Positions 46,332-60,089 are shown, counted from the first letter of the stretch. The stretch is DNA of 64,000 nt from Viscum album (GCA_963277665.1 OY728122.1:1547786868-1547850867), one strand, 5' to 3'. The notes: generated from the letters alone by a model not told the origin. Made by a program: numbers and translations.

Positions 46332-49300
46332 TGTCATGACCCCCTCCCCACAAAGTGTACCCCTCCGAGGCTGGCAATGTGAAAAGGGAGATAATGACCC
46401 CTGAGTCCCGCCTCTAGTAGGCCCCAGGTTGGCGACTGGAACCGAGGGTATAGTAACACACAAAATGGGAGGAATTACCCTCTACGATAACATATGAAGA
46501 AGAGAGATATGAGATAGACACCAACCAACTCCAACTCAGACTGAAATATAAACGAAAACCCTAGTACACATATTAAATGACATGTAGATGTACTACAACT
46601 GAAAGGGGAAACTTCAAGTACTCAAAAGAAAGTAAAAACAACAGCAACAACAAGCCCAAACAGCTCGTGCAAACCCAGGCTAGTAGAAACCAGCTTGATC
46701 TTCAACCTGCTCCATGTGACATGAAAAATAGTTTATATATATGTAGGGTTAGTATAACAGTATACTCATTAGGATCCTTCCCGAAGCCTCTCATGCAATT
46801 AAATGAAATAATGCTAAAGCACAGTGAACAACAAGTGAAACTAACTCTTCACCTAAACTGGTATACTATGTTCCCAACCTCACCATGGATACTCTCACTA
46901 AGTAACACATAAAATAATATATCATATAGTAAAGAATATCAAGGGTACCCCACTACTACTTCCCCACTAGTTTTCAACTTTTCCCCAACAACTTCAGTGT
47001 TGTGCATCTCTCACCAAAGGTTTGCCCATATATACCTGGTCTAAGTTCCACAATCTGCACCACGTGCACCACAAAGGATTTCCTATAGACAACTGGGATA
47101 AGCACCAAACCATCCTCAAAACCAAAATAACCAGGTTGTCTCCAGGATCCACCACAGATCGCATAACATGTATCATACGTCAGGTATTTTGCCTCAATCC
47201 ATCAGATCCAATACGTGTTAAACCTACAGTAGTCCATAGGATACTATTTCAAGAATATATTTGTGTGAATAACCAAAAGACATTACAGACCTCTACACAC
47301 ATATATGGGAAAAACTAACCACTGTTCCTACCATCAAAAGTATCTAGCAAGAGAAGAGAGTAGGGTCAAATTTGGAAGTCATCCATTCATCCTCCCACTA
47401 GAATATTGTAGAAGACACCCCCCGGGCTCATAATCCCAAGCGTGTCAGTTTCCCTAACCGACTGGGTGGAGTAGCGTATAGAAACACAAAAAGTATAGAA
47501 TATATTATATCTCACAACCACACTATGGGAATTACCTAGTCTTAGATACAATTGTAGCTAACATCTCTCAGACTCTGAGCTGTTACTTCTAAGACTAGGT
47601 ATCCTATAAGAACATAAACATTTGAAGAGCTTCATTAGATTACTTCATTCCCTTTTTATCAGTTCCACTGTATGTTAATTAATTTTTTAAATAGTAATTA
47701 TCCATGACCAATTTAACATTAAACATCACTAGAATCACACCCAATATCCACTGTACCTTCCAAAAGATTACTACCTCATAATTATGTTTCAACAAACACT
47801 AACCCATTGTGTTAACACCATTTATTCTGATATTCATTTCAGAATTACTTCCTATATTCCCAGGAATTCTAGAAAATCATTCTATACTACTAAACACAAG
47901 GGGGATCAACATGATGAGTATATGTACTACCCGTCAAGTCTTTTCCACTTATAGAAAAAGAATATACCCATTCTCCTTTGAGAATATAGGTACGGAAAGC
48001 ACGTGGCATACCCCGTGCGTCTTCGCTTCCTTCGAAAGAAGGGTAAGCAAAACCAGCTACCTCAAGCATTGGGGAAAATTAATGTAGATAAACATTCAAT
48101 CAATGTAACCAAGAATCCAACAAGCACATCCATCCCGTTACATCATCACTTGTGTCCTCCCCGGCACCCCCATGCATAAACAGATCCATCATGCCACTCT
48201 AGGAATCATCCCCTGCCAAAACCACAAGGATTCCCTGCCTCCATATATCACAACACCCCTCTATGGTAACCTCACAACAAAAGAAACAGGAAACCAAAAA
48301 TCACATCAAATGGGCTCTTGGACCTTTAACAAGGCTTCCAAACTTCATACATAATGAGCACTCATGGCTCTAAAGCACACGGCACTTGGCCATACGAACA
48401 ATAGGGTAACTAAGAACTATACCAGGAATTATCATTAATCAACCAACCAGTTCTTTAATCCATCTTGATTTAACAGATACTATTCGTAGGTTCCAATTTT
48501 GGGAAACCTAATCAGTAAGCTATCAGGAAATATTTAACACGCTTACTATACCAATTTTATTAAAATTAAATTTGAACAACTATAACAACGACAACAACAG
48601 GATTCATTTACATGCCTCTATATCATTACCCAATTAATTATAAACTAATTCCGGATTTATGTTATTTATCAATTTACATTAAGAACGAAAAAGTAATCAA
48701 ATCAATCATAGATATCACTCTATCTACAAAAACACAAGGCAAACCATTATCACGGTACAAAGAAACAACATGCAATCAAACCAATTCATTTAATCTGGTT
48801 CAAGTGTTTACTTAGGTCAATTTCATTGTGATTCAAAGGGATATATCATGATAACTCTACGATTTGATATAAAAAATTAGAGAATCCATGAATCCCCTAA
48901 CTCGAAGAGTTCGTGACGTTCTTTATCCACACAACGGGTAACAATCCTCCTCTAGGGACAACTGCATCCACACAAGGATGCCATGATACATCCGCACCAA
49001 CCAAGCCCCAAGAAAACCCCATTAGAATCATGGAGATTACATGCTATAAGATGGAAAGGAGAAACATGAGGAGATGATCCCAATGGAACGATGTTAAAAC
49101 ATACCATATATAGAAGATTGATCGATACAGCTTGGTTGCATCAAAACAGAGCTGAACCAATCCTAGGAGTGAATTTTGATTGTGAAACTCCTACGGGAAG
49201 AATTTAAAGGTTCTAGAATCTCATATCCAAGAACAAAGAGGAAGAACAACGGAGGATGATGTCTTGTCCCTTTTAAATATTTAATGGGGTGATGGTTTAA

Positions 49301-49497
49301 GATAAGCCTATTCCCCATTAAATGCAGATCACATTTAACCACGAGGTTTGACCAAGTAGAAACCTCTCGAGCCATAGGAATAATTAATATAGGATTTATG
49401 GTCTTTGAATCGTCAGTTTTAATTTAAGGGTTGCAACTTCACAGACGGTTCGCCATTCCAACACTATATAAAGGAGATATGATGAATACAAAATCCC

Positions 49498-49566
<69 letters not shown>

Positions 49567-50986
49567 TTTGGTGTTTCGTGGACCTGAGCCACGAACCATA
49601 ATTTAATATTCTACATAAGTCTTTATTCGATTGTATTAATGACATGCTCACATTGCCAATGACGAGAAGTCAATCAGACGTCGTACGCAAGAGTTATGGC
49701 GGGTAAATGATTTAATAATTATATTAAATAAGTTATTTTCCAAGTGCTTCAGGTACTAGATCCAAAAACTCGAATTAGGAATCCAATATTGGACTTGAAA
49801 TGTCCATCTCGGAATCTAGGTCGCACTGCCGCAGATAGTTCATGAAACCAAGGTTGCACGAATATGATACGATCGAAAAAGTGTTTTATCAACAAAAACA
49901 AAAAACATGATTATTATATTATTATTTTTAATTGGTTTATTCAAAATACCCAAATCCATTCACCACTCTCTCTCCAATTTGGTGTGCCTCACTCCCTTTC
50001 TCCTTAATTTTTTTCCTTTTCTTTTCTTTTATTACATCCCCTTTTAATTCTCACACACTCTCTCCAATTTCTTTCCAATATTTCACCCACTCCACAAAAA
50101 GTGGTGCATCCACCTTCTTTTTCTCCATGTCCAACAAGCCCCATCACTTCCTTGATTAATTGATTTAATTTATTTTAATTTATTTATCTCATTACCCATT
50201 ATCTCTCCAATCTAATTCTTCTTTCATGATTTTTTCTCCCAATTAACTCCTAACTCCATTTCTCACTTCAACGTTATTATTAATACAATTAATAATAATG
50301 ACACCCATCATTATGGAAAAAATGTACTTTATGAAGACAAAAAAAATATGAAAATATCTAAATTTATGGAAACTCTCTATATTATCGAAACTCTCCATTT
50401 ATTACTCACCAAAATCCACCATGGCCATTATTATTTAATAGTAATAAATCCTCTTTCAATTTCACCAATGGGTCGCCATCATTATCATTAATAAATATTA
50501 TTATTATTGATGATCATTATTATCTTATAATTACTCCCACTCTCAAATCACATGATATTCATGAACGGGTTGTGAACCCCTTCCATTATTTATTATCATT
50601 TTATTATTATTCTTTTATAATCTATTAATTGAATATTATTATAATTATTTTAATATTCCAAAAAATACATGTTGGATCCAGCTGTAAGGGATTTCTCCCC
50701 ATGATTTTCATTCCATTGTTATTTATTACATGATCCTCATTTATTATAGTTTATTCCTTTATAATTTATTCCATTCACCTCCCGTGATTGAATTTAATAC
50801 ATTTAATTTAATTTATTTTATTTAACAATGATTAAATTAAAACCATTTAATCTAATTAACACCAAATATTTTCACGCCACCCTTATAAATTAATATTATA
50901 AAAAAAATTATTATTATAACACACGTCATGTTTGACCACATTAAATTATTACAAATTAATGGACTTTAGAGGGTCGGGCCATTACA
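46332..50986 (-). repeat. Element B right (5') LTR (4655 bp)
   Basis: This is an uninterrupted LTR, starting TGTCATGACCCCC and ending GGGTCGGGCCATTACA on the plus strand. It is the partner of 4095-5829 plus 39793-42674 and confirms the site where A inserted. ORFs inside, including the Tyr- and Leu-repeat frames at about 49400-49650, come from the microsatellite. Confidence 0.9.
49498..49565. repeat. (ATA)n microsatellite, about 22-23 units, B right LTR
   Basis: A pure trinucleotide run of 68 bp. The partner LTR has about 23 bp at the same place, so it changed after insertion. Confidence 0.95.
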
Positions 50987-51834
50987 TGGATTTTATTGAA
51001 TTTATCTATTTTGGATTTTGATAAATGCTATTTTTTTTCTCAATTATTGGGGGGAATGAAAATCTGAAAAATTATTTTGGGGTCAAAATAACATCTGAGA
51101 TTTATTGATTTTTTGATTGAAATCAGGAGTTATGTCTTGTTTCTAATAATAAGAGATATAGGGTGTTCCAAGTGTGATATTTACCATATTTCTTGAGTTT
51201 TTTATATCATTATAGAATATGTTTAGTAATTTATTTTATCAACAAAAGTTATTTTTTTAGAATATATATGGATTTAATATGTAAATTAATTATATGTTTC
51301 ATTCTAAATATTAATTATATTTAAGAAATTATAGAGTCATATATATAAGCCTGGTTAGACAGTCCTGTAATATCATCTGTGATGATGCCTATGAATTTTC
51401 AAAATGACGTAAATCCAAATTATGTAAGTGGTCATTTAACATATCCCTAAAATATAATGATCATATTAAGTTTCATGTGATATGTGGTCACACAAATTTT
51501 ATTTGATCTACATTGAATTAAATATTTATAGTCTCATTAAAATATTCCTTGAGTTGAATGAATGTGTCAGGGGCCATGATAGATCCATTAACACAATTTT
51601 GGTTCCTCAATCTAATGGATTTTTATTGATCACATGTTGGTGTTATAGAATATAGTAACTATAATGATGTATATATATACTTGATAAACAATGTGAACAT
51701 TGAATTAGCTTCTATTTAATTCCGCTTAGTAGGGATGTCTAATTGATATCAAATATGAAGACTAATGGTAAGAAAAATGGATCCTTAATCTATATTGAAG
51801 AATTTTGGATATGTTATAAGTTATTATAATATTA
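50987..51834. other. Unassigned AT-rich background between elements B and E
   Basis: This was once joined to 4094. It begins with TGGAT, the right target-site duplication of B. No gene or recognisable repeat is seen; it is CpG-poor and TpG-rich like 1-4094. Confidence 0.5.
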
Positions 51835-54800
51835 TTCTATCACCCCATGCTTCCATGGTACACTTATCATTGAATAATACAATAGCGTGTGTTGTACGCA
51901 ACATCGAGTTCTAACACAACACATCCAATCAAACTAGCCATTATGAATAGTAATACACACTTTCTGAATTTTTTTAAATGTTATCTTCCAAAATGGACTT
52001 CATTTTTGGATTCAGAATATCGAAATTATCTTAGGGTTAATTTGTGGTATTTTTATGAAAACATTAAACTTTTGATGAATAGTGAAAAACACTAAGTTGT
52101 AGTTTAATACCGAATTATTATTTAAATAATTATTTATTTTATTTAAATTTATTTTAGGTCAACATAGATACATAATACCTATATATGTTAAATGAAATTC
52201 ATTGGAGTCAGTTTATAATAATTTTTGATATATATAAATTTTATTGAACTTTTCACCGTGTTTTACCAACCTCATAGGAGAATTTGCAAATTCACATAAA
52301 ACATAATTTTACCACTTCTATGAGTGGAATTTTAAAATTCTGAGTGACATGGTTGATATAATAATGAAAAATTTAGTTCTATATGAGGAAAATAATTTTT
52401 GTTGAATAGTAACATTTTACTTTTATTTACCACGGTTAAAAGTAAATAGAATAATTAAGGGTAAAAATGATATTATTATTACCCTAACACATGTCCTAAT
52501 TCTATTGGATAAGTATAATTCGAAAAATAACTACCTTAGGATATAAAATTTGAACCTCTTTGGTCAACCTGGATTAGATTAAGACATTTATTATTATTTA
52601 ATTCAAAGAAAAGTTAAATTAGTTAAAATCAATGTTTAATAACTAAAACATTTTTAATATAGCATTATATATAAGATAAATCAGCCTATAAATATTCATT
52701 AGAAAGATAAAAATATTTTATAAATAATTTATTTTTATTTATATTTTTATGAAATTAAATAAATTAATTTTTTATGACACATGCTGATGGAGTAATTACT
52801 TAATTAATGTAATATTAAAATAATTGATATTACAAATATCAAAATAAATGTAATTGTAGACTTTTTATGTATTAAAAAAAATAAAGGTTAATATTACATA
52901 TTAGGGTTGGTTATATTTTTTTTTGAATTAATAATTCTGTTATGAATTTATCAAAAAAAATATTCCAAATAGTGCCAAAGTTGACATAAAAGAGTTTTTA
53001 AAACAAATTTTACAATATTAATTGATATTATATTCCTAAAAATATATGGTTCTACCATGATTCTTATATAGTGAAATTTGTATAATTAATGAACCTCTTG
53101 GGGTTCTATTAGAAGAATATATAAAGTTTGGTAACCATATAATATAAAAATACAAAAAGACATGGTAAATGTCAAACTAGTAAACAAAAAGTTAACTCTA
53201 AATGACAAGGTTAATATAGGGTCCCAAACCTGTTCAAAACCTATTGGTTGAGTGGTTTACCACCCATACCCACTTTAGACATTAAATAATTCATTTTATA
53301 GCCAATTGAAACCTAAAATTAATATATTATAAAATAATTTTTCTTTCTTTTCCTAAGGGGTCACCCACCCCTCTTATAAAAGGGAACTCACCGTTCCCTA
53401 AAATTCACACCTTCAAATCCATTTGGTTCGACCAAACCCCAACCAAATACCCTATCAAATTTCCTAAATTCATCCTATAGGCTTTCATATAGTCACAAAT
53501 CCATTGTAAGAAGCCCTTTTGATCAAATCAAAATTAAGAAATTGAAGAAGAGGTAAATGTTTCATCGCCTATTTCATGATCCTTTCTTCTTCCACTTCCT
53601 TTTTCATTGTTGTTTCCATTATAAAATAATAACACCAGTATCATCTATGTACTATGATGTTATTATAAATATGTTAAAACCAAATTCATTATTCTATCCA
53701 ACCTTTGAATGACATGTCACCAAACGTGTGAACGTACGGCTTACCGTCTCCACGTCGCGGTGTAATTGTTATTCAACAAATTATTATTTGAATGGGTATA
53801 ATAATGATGTTTAATTGATGTAAATAATAAATATAACATTATAATGATTATTTATATATGATATACCATCCAATTATATATTATTTTAATATCAAAAGAA
53901 TGATTTTGTCACTCATGCGAACAAATGGATTACAATCTCCATGAATGCGATGAGATTCATTCCTCATTGTATCCTTTCATAATTAATTATCATTATATGA
54001 TTAAAAATAATGTTTAAAGACTAGATATAATTCTAGATAAAAATATAATACATCCATTCCATAACAAATATGTCTCACATAACAATGAATATAAAGGAAA
54101 ATGAATCTGTTAACTCCCGAAACATCGATAATATGAAGATATTATTATCAAATAAATTTTAAAAGATAAAATATGATATCATATTAATGTATATGATTCT
54201 TAAATAATTTAACAAAAATTATTCCACCATTATATAGGAGGTTAATCTACCCTCGACCAAGGAAAATTACAATGTCAGGGTTAATTATAAAATCTCTTCA
54301 TTATCCATGGTTTTTTATACATAATTATCTACTTGGACCTCATTATCATCCACATCCATGTTTCTTAAAAATGTATTCCAAAACATTTTCACTATTTACT
54401 AGAATATTAGTTAAATTCATTTATACCCTTGTTTGAATTTTTATAAAATGGTTTCAATGGAATCTTTCTGTCATTTTCCTAATAAGGTACCTTTTAACCT
54501 TTTCGACAAAATTAAGGTAAGAATGTATTTTTAACTTACACGGAGGGTGCGGCTATTTTTCTCCGTTATAACATCTTTGAAGAATCCCTTACAATATTAT
54601 GAGAATATTTTAAAAATAAATGTTTTCTTTATAAATTTAGAGACTCTTAAATAATTTCAAAATAGAAAGAGATATTTCTCTAAAAAAGGTTTTGATATTC
54701 TATGTCAATATTCGTTGATGGATTTTAAACTTATTTAAAGTTGATTTATTATGATACCAAAATTCCATATTGTATTGATGGTTTTGTGATATGTTTGAAT

Positions 54801-55567
54801 ATGCATGCGTTATTTTTATACCATTCATGGATTATGGATAAATTATTTTCATTTTTATGGTAGTTTTAATATGAATTTTTATGTTATGTTTAATCCTTTT
54901 CGTATGAGGAATGCATTGGACTTAGTAAGTGATGGGTGGAGCCCACTATAGCTCCTAAATGCATCGGTAGGTCTCATGATTAAAACTAGTGTCTTGGCAC
55001 AAGGACTTGACAAAATCTTATTTGTAGGTTAGGTACAAGGCCTTGATTATGTGATTATGAAAGTCTGTCATTATGCATTCAATCATTATGAATGTGTCTA
55101 TTGATATTCCATGTGAGTATTCAACTAGTAGAATATCCATGGGAATATGTAAATTAAATTTATCTGATTATTAACTCTTTCATATTATGATGATGTTTTT
55201 GTTTAAAAGGATTTTGTTTTAGTTTTATAAATTGTCGTAAATGTTTATGCTTATTTATGAAAGCTTCCACTATATTGTTATCTTTACTGAACATTTGAGA
55301 TCACCCCTTTCTATGGTTTATTTTTCCCAGGATGCGGAAATGTATATTATGTCTGACATACAAGGATAATCTATGAGATCTCAGTGTTTTCCATGGATAT
55401 AATTTTGTTGTAGTTTTTCATTTTATGATGTAATGTAAATCTTATGAATGTATCTAGTACATTCAAGGATACTAAACTATTCAGTCTTTCGAGACTTGAT
55501 CTTTTGTGATCATGCCAATGATATGTAATAATGCACCGAATCTGGGCTTCTGGGGTCAGGTGTTATA
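51835..55567 (+). repeat. Element E 5' LTR, D-family, decayed (~3.7 kb)
   Basis: Matches to D include GTGTTGTACGC near 51892, AAATGGACTTCATTTTTGGA near 51990, the TTACCACGGTTAAAAGTAAATAG block near 52428, TTATAAAAGGGAAC near 53375 (TATA box), AAGAAGAGGTAAATG near 53546, two of the three GTACGG-type modules (about 53725 and 53910), and TTTTTCCCAGGAT near 55321. The exact start is uncertain. Confidence 0.78.
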
Positions 55568-55569
55568 GT

Positions 55570-55580
55570 AGGTATTAGAG
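55570..55580 (+). other. Primer-binding site of element E (decayed)
   Basis: AGGTATTAGAG corresponds to TGGTATCAGAG of D with two changes. The following GTTTAGTACAAAC matches D's GTTTAGTCAACC. Confidence 0.65.
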
Positions 55581-56068
55581 TAAGTTTAGTACAAACATTG
55601 AAAACTAGATTTAGATAAACTCTGATTAGTTCACATTACCCTAAGATATACATTGAGGGTTAGTATAGAAAAACTTCCTATAATTTTGGTATTGTATTGA
55701 ATTTTTGATTTCTCCAAGAAATACATTTCTGTCTAGATATGAGCAGGTAGTGGAGGCTCTGGAACAGATGTCCCTATGGGTAATACACAAAAACACCACT
55801 TTGAGCTAGACTCGAATGGAAACTGGTGCACGACAATGGGTCGTGATGCACTCTTGGTTAAAACACTCATGGGAGATATGGTTAGGATAATTCACATTTT
55901 ATTTATAGAACATTATTAATGGTTTATGAGTATATACTTCCTCAAAAAAACATTTTTTATGATTATGGACATTCTCCATAAATTTTTCTATTTATGTTAA
56001 GTGTTTTACGAGTTTGGAATTAGGTATTTCGATTCATAAACTAATGTATTTTATGCCATTATTTAGAA

Positions 56069-57010
56069 ATGGATCCTAGTGGATGTAATGGAAACTGTAT
56101 CAATGCACACACTCATTGTTGGGATTCCTATCCTGCTCAAGATAATTATATTGGAGATGGTGATACAATTTGTGATAATCAGCTTATCACTATATTGGGA
56201 CAACTCACTCCGGTAATGAATAATAACCTTACCTTTATGGAGAACCCTTATCCACAACATGGATGATCAATGTTAGACCTCTTCATGAGGGAAAACCCAC
56301 CAAAATTTAATGGGATTATAAATCCATTATTAGATGAGCAATTGATATATTCATTAGAGAAAATATTTCATGCCTTGGGGAGAAGCGAAAGTGAAAAAGT
56401 TGTCATAGAGTTTACCACCTCACTTGAGATGCTGATCAATTGTGGTCATTGATTCAAAGCACAATGGAATATGAAAAAGTATAAAATATGTAATGGATTT
56501 ATTTTAAAGATCTTTTCTTAGAAAAGTACTTTTCTCGTGGACATCAAGCCAATATGTAATGGAAATTTCTGAGATTTAGGAAGAAGGATGATGAGAATAT
56601 TGCAATGTACAAGGATAAATTTACAAGGTTAGTGAGGCATGCTACAGATTATATATAGAACCCAAGAAGAAATATTGATTGTTTCATTGATGGTTTAAAA
56701 CCATATATCCATCCAAAATTAGTCTCAAAATCCTTCTCTTCGTACGAAGATATTGTCTCATGTGCTATCAAGAACGAAAAGGAATTCTCTAAGTATTATG
56801 ACTTTAAAGCAATGCAATAGAAGAAGAGATCTACTGAACACTCAGGAAATGGAAATAAGTAGAATAATGGAAATGTTGAATGTCCATCCTATAATAAATG
56901 TGGGAAGAAACATCCTAGTACTTTCCTGAAGGGAATGAGAGTCTATTACAAGTGTGGTGAAAAAGGCCACCAAGCTCGTGATTACAAGGGGAAGAAAAAG
57001 GCTATCAATG
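56069..57010 (+). pseudogene. gag: Element E gag
   Basis: ATG at 56069 opens a polar N-terminus, followed after one stop by LFMRENPPKFNGIINP and LEKIFHALGRSESEKVV, the start of a plant gypsy capsid domain. A frameshifted middle part follows. Near 56880-56990 are SYNKCGKKHPSTF and YYKCGEKGHQARDYKGKKK, two knuckles of which the second has lost both outer Cys to Tyr (TGT/TGC to TAT/TAC). The first resembles the CxxCGKRHxxxC knuckle of the D ORF, supporting kinship. Confidence 0.78.
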
Positions 57011-57079
57011 TTGAATTCTACTATTGAAGTGAAAGGGGGAATTATTTGAATGAATTTCTAAAGAGTCAGGGGATCTTAC

Positions 57080-57496
57080 CTCAAAAGGCCAATAGATCAC
57101 GGAGAAGCTTATGTTATCGCTACTACTGAGGTGGAAGATTCAAAATATGTGGTGGTAGGTAATTTAATGGTTTCCTCAGGTTTAGAAAATGCTTTATTTG
57201 ATTCTAGATCATCGAATTGTTTAATATCTTCCCAGTTTGCTAAGAAAATTAGATATTTCCAATTTTATTTAACAAGGGAGCTGTCAGTCAAAACTCTTAA
57301 GGGAATTATCATTGTAATAATGTTTTGTGAATCAGTCCCCATTAGAGCATATAAATGTTCTTTATCTGATGATCACATCGTTATACCCATGATTGAATTT
57401 GATATAATCCTCAGTATGGATTGGATTTCATATCATGATTCAAAAATTTATTTTATGAATAAAGAGGTTAGTATTTTTGATGACAATGATAAATAA
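57080..57496 (+). pseudogene. pol: Element E aspartic protease
   Basis: From 57131 the frame is open for 121 codons. ENALFDSRSSNCLISSQFAK corresponds to the LfDSGAshsFIS motif of gypsy proteases; Asp and Ser are kept but Gly-Ala has become Arg-Ser. IEFDIILSMDWISYHDSKI is the conserved C-terminal block (DxILGMDWL). It would process Gag-Pol. The damaged active site suggests it is inactive. Confidence 0.8.
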
Positions 57497-57639
57497 CTCC
57501 TTATATTTAGAGCAGAAATGTCACCACCTGATACTAATCTAGATCCACCCCCAATAGCTAAACAAAATTCAATTATTGGAGAGGAAGAGAATGAAATAAC
57601 TGTGGGTGAGGAAAGTAATGATCAAATATAGGATGTATC

Positions 57640-58500
57640 TATTGTGCAAGAATATGTTGATGTATTTCCCAAGGATTTACCTGGACATCCTCTGGAATGA
57701 GAAATTGAGTTTTCCATTGATTTAATTCATGGTTCAAGAACCATATCGATGACCCTTTATAGAATGGCCACTGTGGAATTGGTGGAACTAATAAAACAAC
57801 AAGAGGGATGAAGTAATAAGGGATTTATTCTGCCTAGTGTTTCTCCGTGGGGATCCCCTGTTCTTTTTGTTAAGAATAAAAATGGATCTATGAGGTTGTG
57901 CATTGACTACAAAGAGATCAATGAAATAACAACAAAGAACAAGTATCCCCTACCACGAATTGATGATTTATTGGACCAAGTTCATGGATCTCAATACTTT
58001 TCAAAGATTGAACTTCGATCTGGATATCATCAGTTGTGTGTGAAGAAGGAAGACATTACAAAACAACATTTCGAACTAGGTACGGGCAATATGATTTTAC
58101 AGTAATTCCATTTTCATTAACTAATTCACCCTCTATTTTCATGGATCTAATGAACATAGTTTTCAAGGAATATATTGATGACAATTTATTGGTATTTATT
58201 GATGATATCTTGGAATACCCAAACACCTATAAAGACCATGAAAATCACTTGCGCATTATCCTGAAGACTCTTAGTAGACATGAATTATATGGGATGTTTA
58301 ACAAGTGTGAATTCTAGCATTAGATGATTTATATTCATGGCCATATCATATATAAGGATGGAATCTCCATTGATACTTCTAAGATAAGAGAAATCCAAGA
58401 ATGGCCAGCACTGATGAGTATAACTAAGGTACATAGTTTTATTGGTTTACCAGGTTATTATCGGTGTCTCATCCAGAATTTTTCCTGATTGGATAAAAAT
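57640..58500 (+). pseudogene. pol: Element E reverse transcriptase
   Basis: Gypsy RT blocks follow in order: [73 protein letters not shown], a frameshift near 58075, [18 protein letters not shown], then FIDDILEYPNTYKDH with the catalytic DD pair intact, and LYGMFNKCEF. The connection near 58430-58510 (SFIGLPGYYRCL) is broken by stops. It would copy element RNA. At least one frameshift and several stops inactivate it. Confidence 0.85.
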
Positions 58501-58559
58501 TTATCAAAGCTCACACGAAAATGGTTATAATTTGATTGGATATTAGAGTGTGAAGAATG

Positions 58560-58985
58560 TTTTGAAGAACTGAAGATATGATTAGTCAATTCTCCTATCT
58601 GGACTCTACCATCGTGGAATGATGGGTTTGTTATTTATACTGATTCATCGATAAAATGACTTTGTTGTGTCGTTGTGAAGAATGATAGTGTTATTACCTA
58701 TGCATCATGACAGCTAAAAATTCATGAGAAAAACAATCCTACTCATGATCTTGAGTTAGCAGCTATAATCTTTGCATTAAATATTTGGATACATTATCTC
58801 TATGGTGAGAAATGTGAGATATATACATATAAAAAGGTTTTAAAGTATTTTTTATCACAGAAATAACTCAACATGAGGGAAAGGAGATGGCTTAAACTAA
58901 TCAAGGATTATGATTTCCCAATACACTACCACCGGGAAAGGAATATAAGGTGGCACAAGCTTTGAGCAGAAAGGATCAAGGATTT
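58560..58985 (+). pseudogene. pol: Element E RNase H
   Basis: FVIYTDSS gives the first catalytic Asp near 58630-58650. [13 protein letters not shown] (near 58755-58790) is the helix with the conserved Glu. The tether after a shift includes ALSRKDQG near 58960. Several TGA stops, such as those at positions where Arg or Trp is expected, break the frame. Confidence 0.72.
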
Positions 58986-60065
58986 TTGAACAAGATGAGA
59001 GTTGAAAACGATCCTATATACATGGATCTAGTAAATATGGATATGAGAATAACCATGGATGGTGAAACATCTATACATTTTCAAATGGTTTTGAAACCAA
59101 CATTACTAGAAAGGATAAAGAGTTCTCAGACTGGTGATGAAGAGTTTCAAAATAAGATTAAAGCTATGAATGATGGGAGATTGAGTGACATTGTGTATGA
59201 AGATGGAATTTTGAAATTTGGGAAGAGACTTTGTGGTCCCAATATACCTGATCTAAAAATGGAATTGTTAGATGATGCTCATAGTTATGATTTCTCTGTA
59301 CACCCTGGGAGAACAAAAAATTTATAGAGATTTAAAGGAATATTTTTGGCAGGACAACATGAAGAGGGATATTGTTGATTTTGTGACAAGATGTATGGTT
59401 TGTGAACAAGGGAAAGCTGGAAGGCAACAGCCTGGAGGAGTCATGCAACTTCTTCCCTTACCAGAGTTGAAATAGGATAATATTATGATGGAATTACTCA
59501 TGGGACTACCAAAGACTCCTAGAAAGAATGATGCAATATGGGTCATTGTTGATCGCCATACCATGTCTGCACATTTTCTTATTATAAGAGAAGATTTACC
59601 ACTTGAACGTTAAGCAAGATTATATGTTAATCAAGTTGTAAGACTTCATGGTGTACCACTATCGATTATTTCTGATCGTGATCCCTGTTTTACATCAACA
59701 TTTAAGAAAAGACATCAGAATTCCCTGGATACTGAACTTCGTTTGAGCACTTCTTACCACCTCCAAACTGATGGACAATCAGAACAGACTATTAAAATCT
59801 GAGATGAAATGTTGTGATCATGACCACTTAAATTTCAAGTTATGTGGGATCAATATTTACCTCTAGTAGAATTTTTCTATAACAATACCTTACATTCTAG
59901 TATTCAGATGGAACCATATGAAGCGTTATACAGAAAGAGATGTTGCACACCAACCTGTTGGGATGATGTTGGTGAAATATAACTCATTGGCCCAGAACTA
60001 GTGGAGGAAATGATGTTAATGGTGAATATAATCCAAAACCACATCAAAGAAGCTCAAAGTTGGTT
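58986..60065 (+). pseudogene. pol: Element E integrase, truncated at the C-terminus
   Basis: The N-terminal zinc domain reads HSYDFSVHPGRTKN, a frame change, then DNMKRDIVDFVTRCMVCEQG with the CxxC. In the core, the first catalytic position is MELLMGLP where MDF is usual, an Asp-to-Glu change. The second Asp is kept in IISDRDPCF and the Glu in TDGQSEQTIKI. The chain continues through ELIGPELVEEMM to IKEAQSWLR and is then lost in copia sequence. Integrase would insert the cDNA; the altered first catalytic residue and stops make it inactive. Confidence 0.8.
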
Positions 60066-60089
60066 GAGGATTCTCCATGAAATTATGTA

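Larger units (their letters stand above)
4095..50986 (-). mobile_element. Element B: Ty3/gypsy LTR retrotransposon, minus strand, interrupted by element A
   Basis: Element B is a full LTR-internal-LTR structure read on the minus strand. Its 5' LTR is at the right (46332-50986) and its 3' LTR at the left (4095-5829 plus 39793-42674, split by element A). On the minus strand the LTRs begin TGTAATGG and end ATGACA. A tRNA-Met-type primer-binding site abuts the right LTR, and decayed gag, PR, RT and RNase H follow in order. No integrase is seen, so this copy is a deletion derivative. The flanking 5-bp duplication differs at one base. Stops and frameshifts are common, so it is inactive. Confidence 0.85.
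51835..60065 (+). mobile_element. Element E: decayed Ty3/gypsy retrotransposon related to array D
   Basis: The LTR (about 51835-55567) and leader align with those of D but are much more decayed. After them come gag, PR, RT, RNase H and integrase in the Ty3/gypsy order. The element breaks off within the integrase C-terminus near 60065, where a copia pol begins; no 3' LTR of E is seen. It has many stops and frameshifts. Because it has D's LTR family plus a full set of pol domains, it represents a lineage that could have mobilised D-type elements. Confidence 0.8.

Noticed and set aside
49396..49651. ORFs with long Tyr or Leu runs
   Set aside because: They are frames through the ATA microsatellite in element B's LTR.
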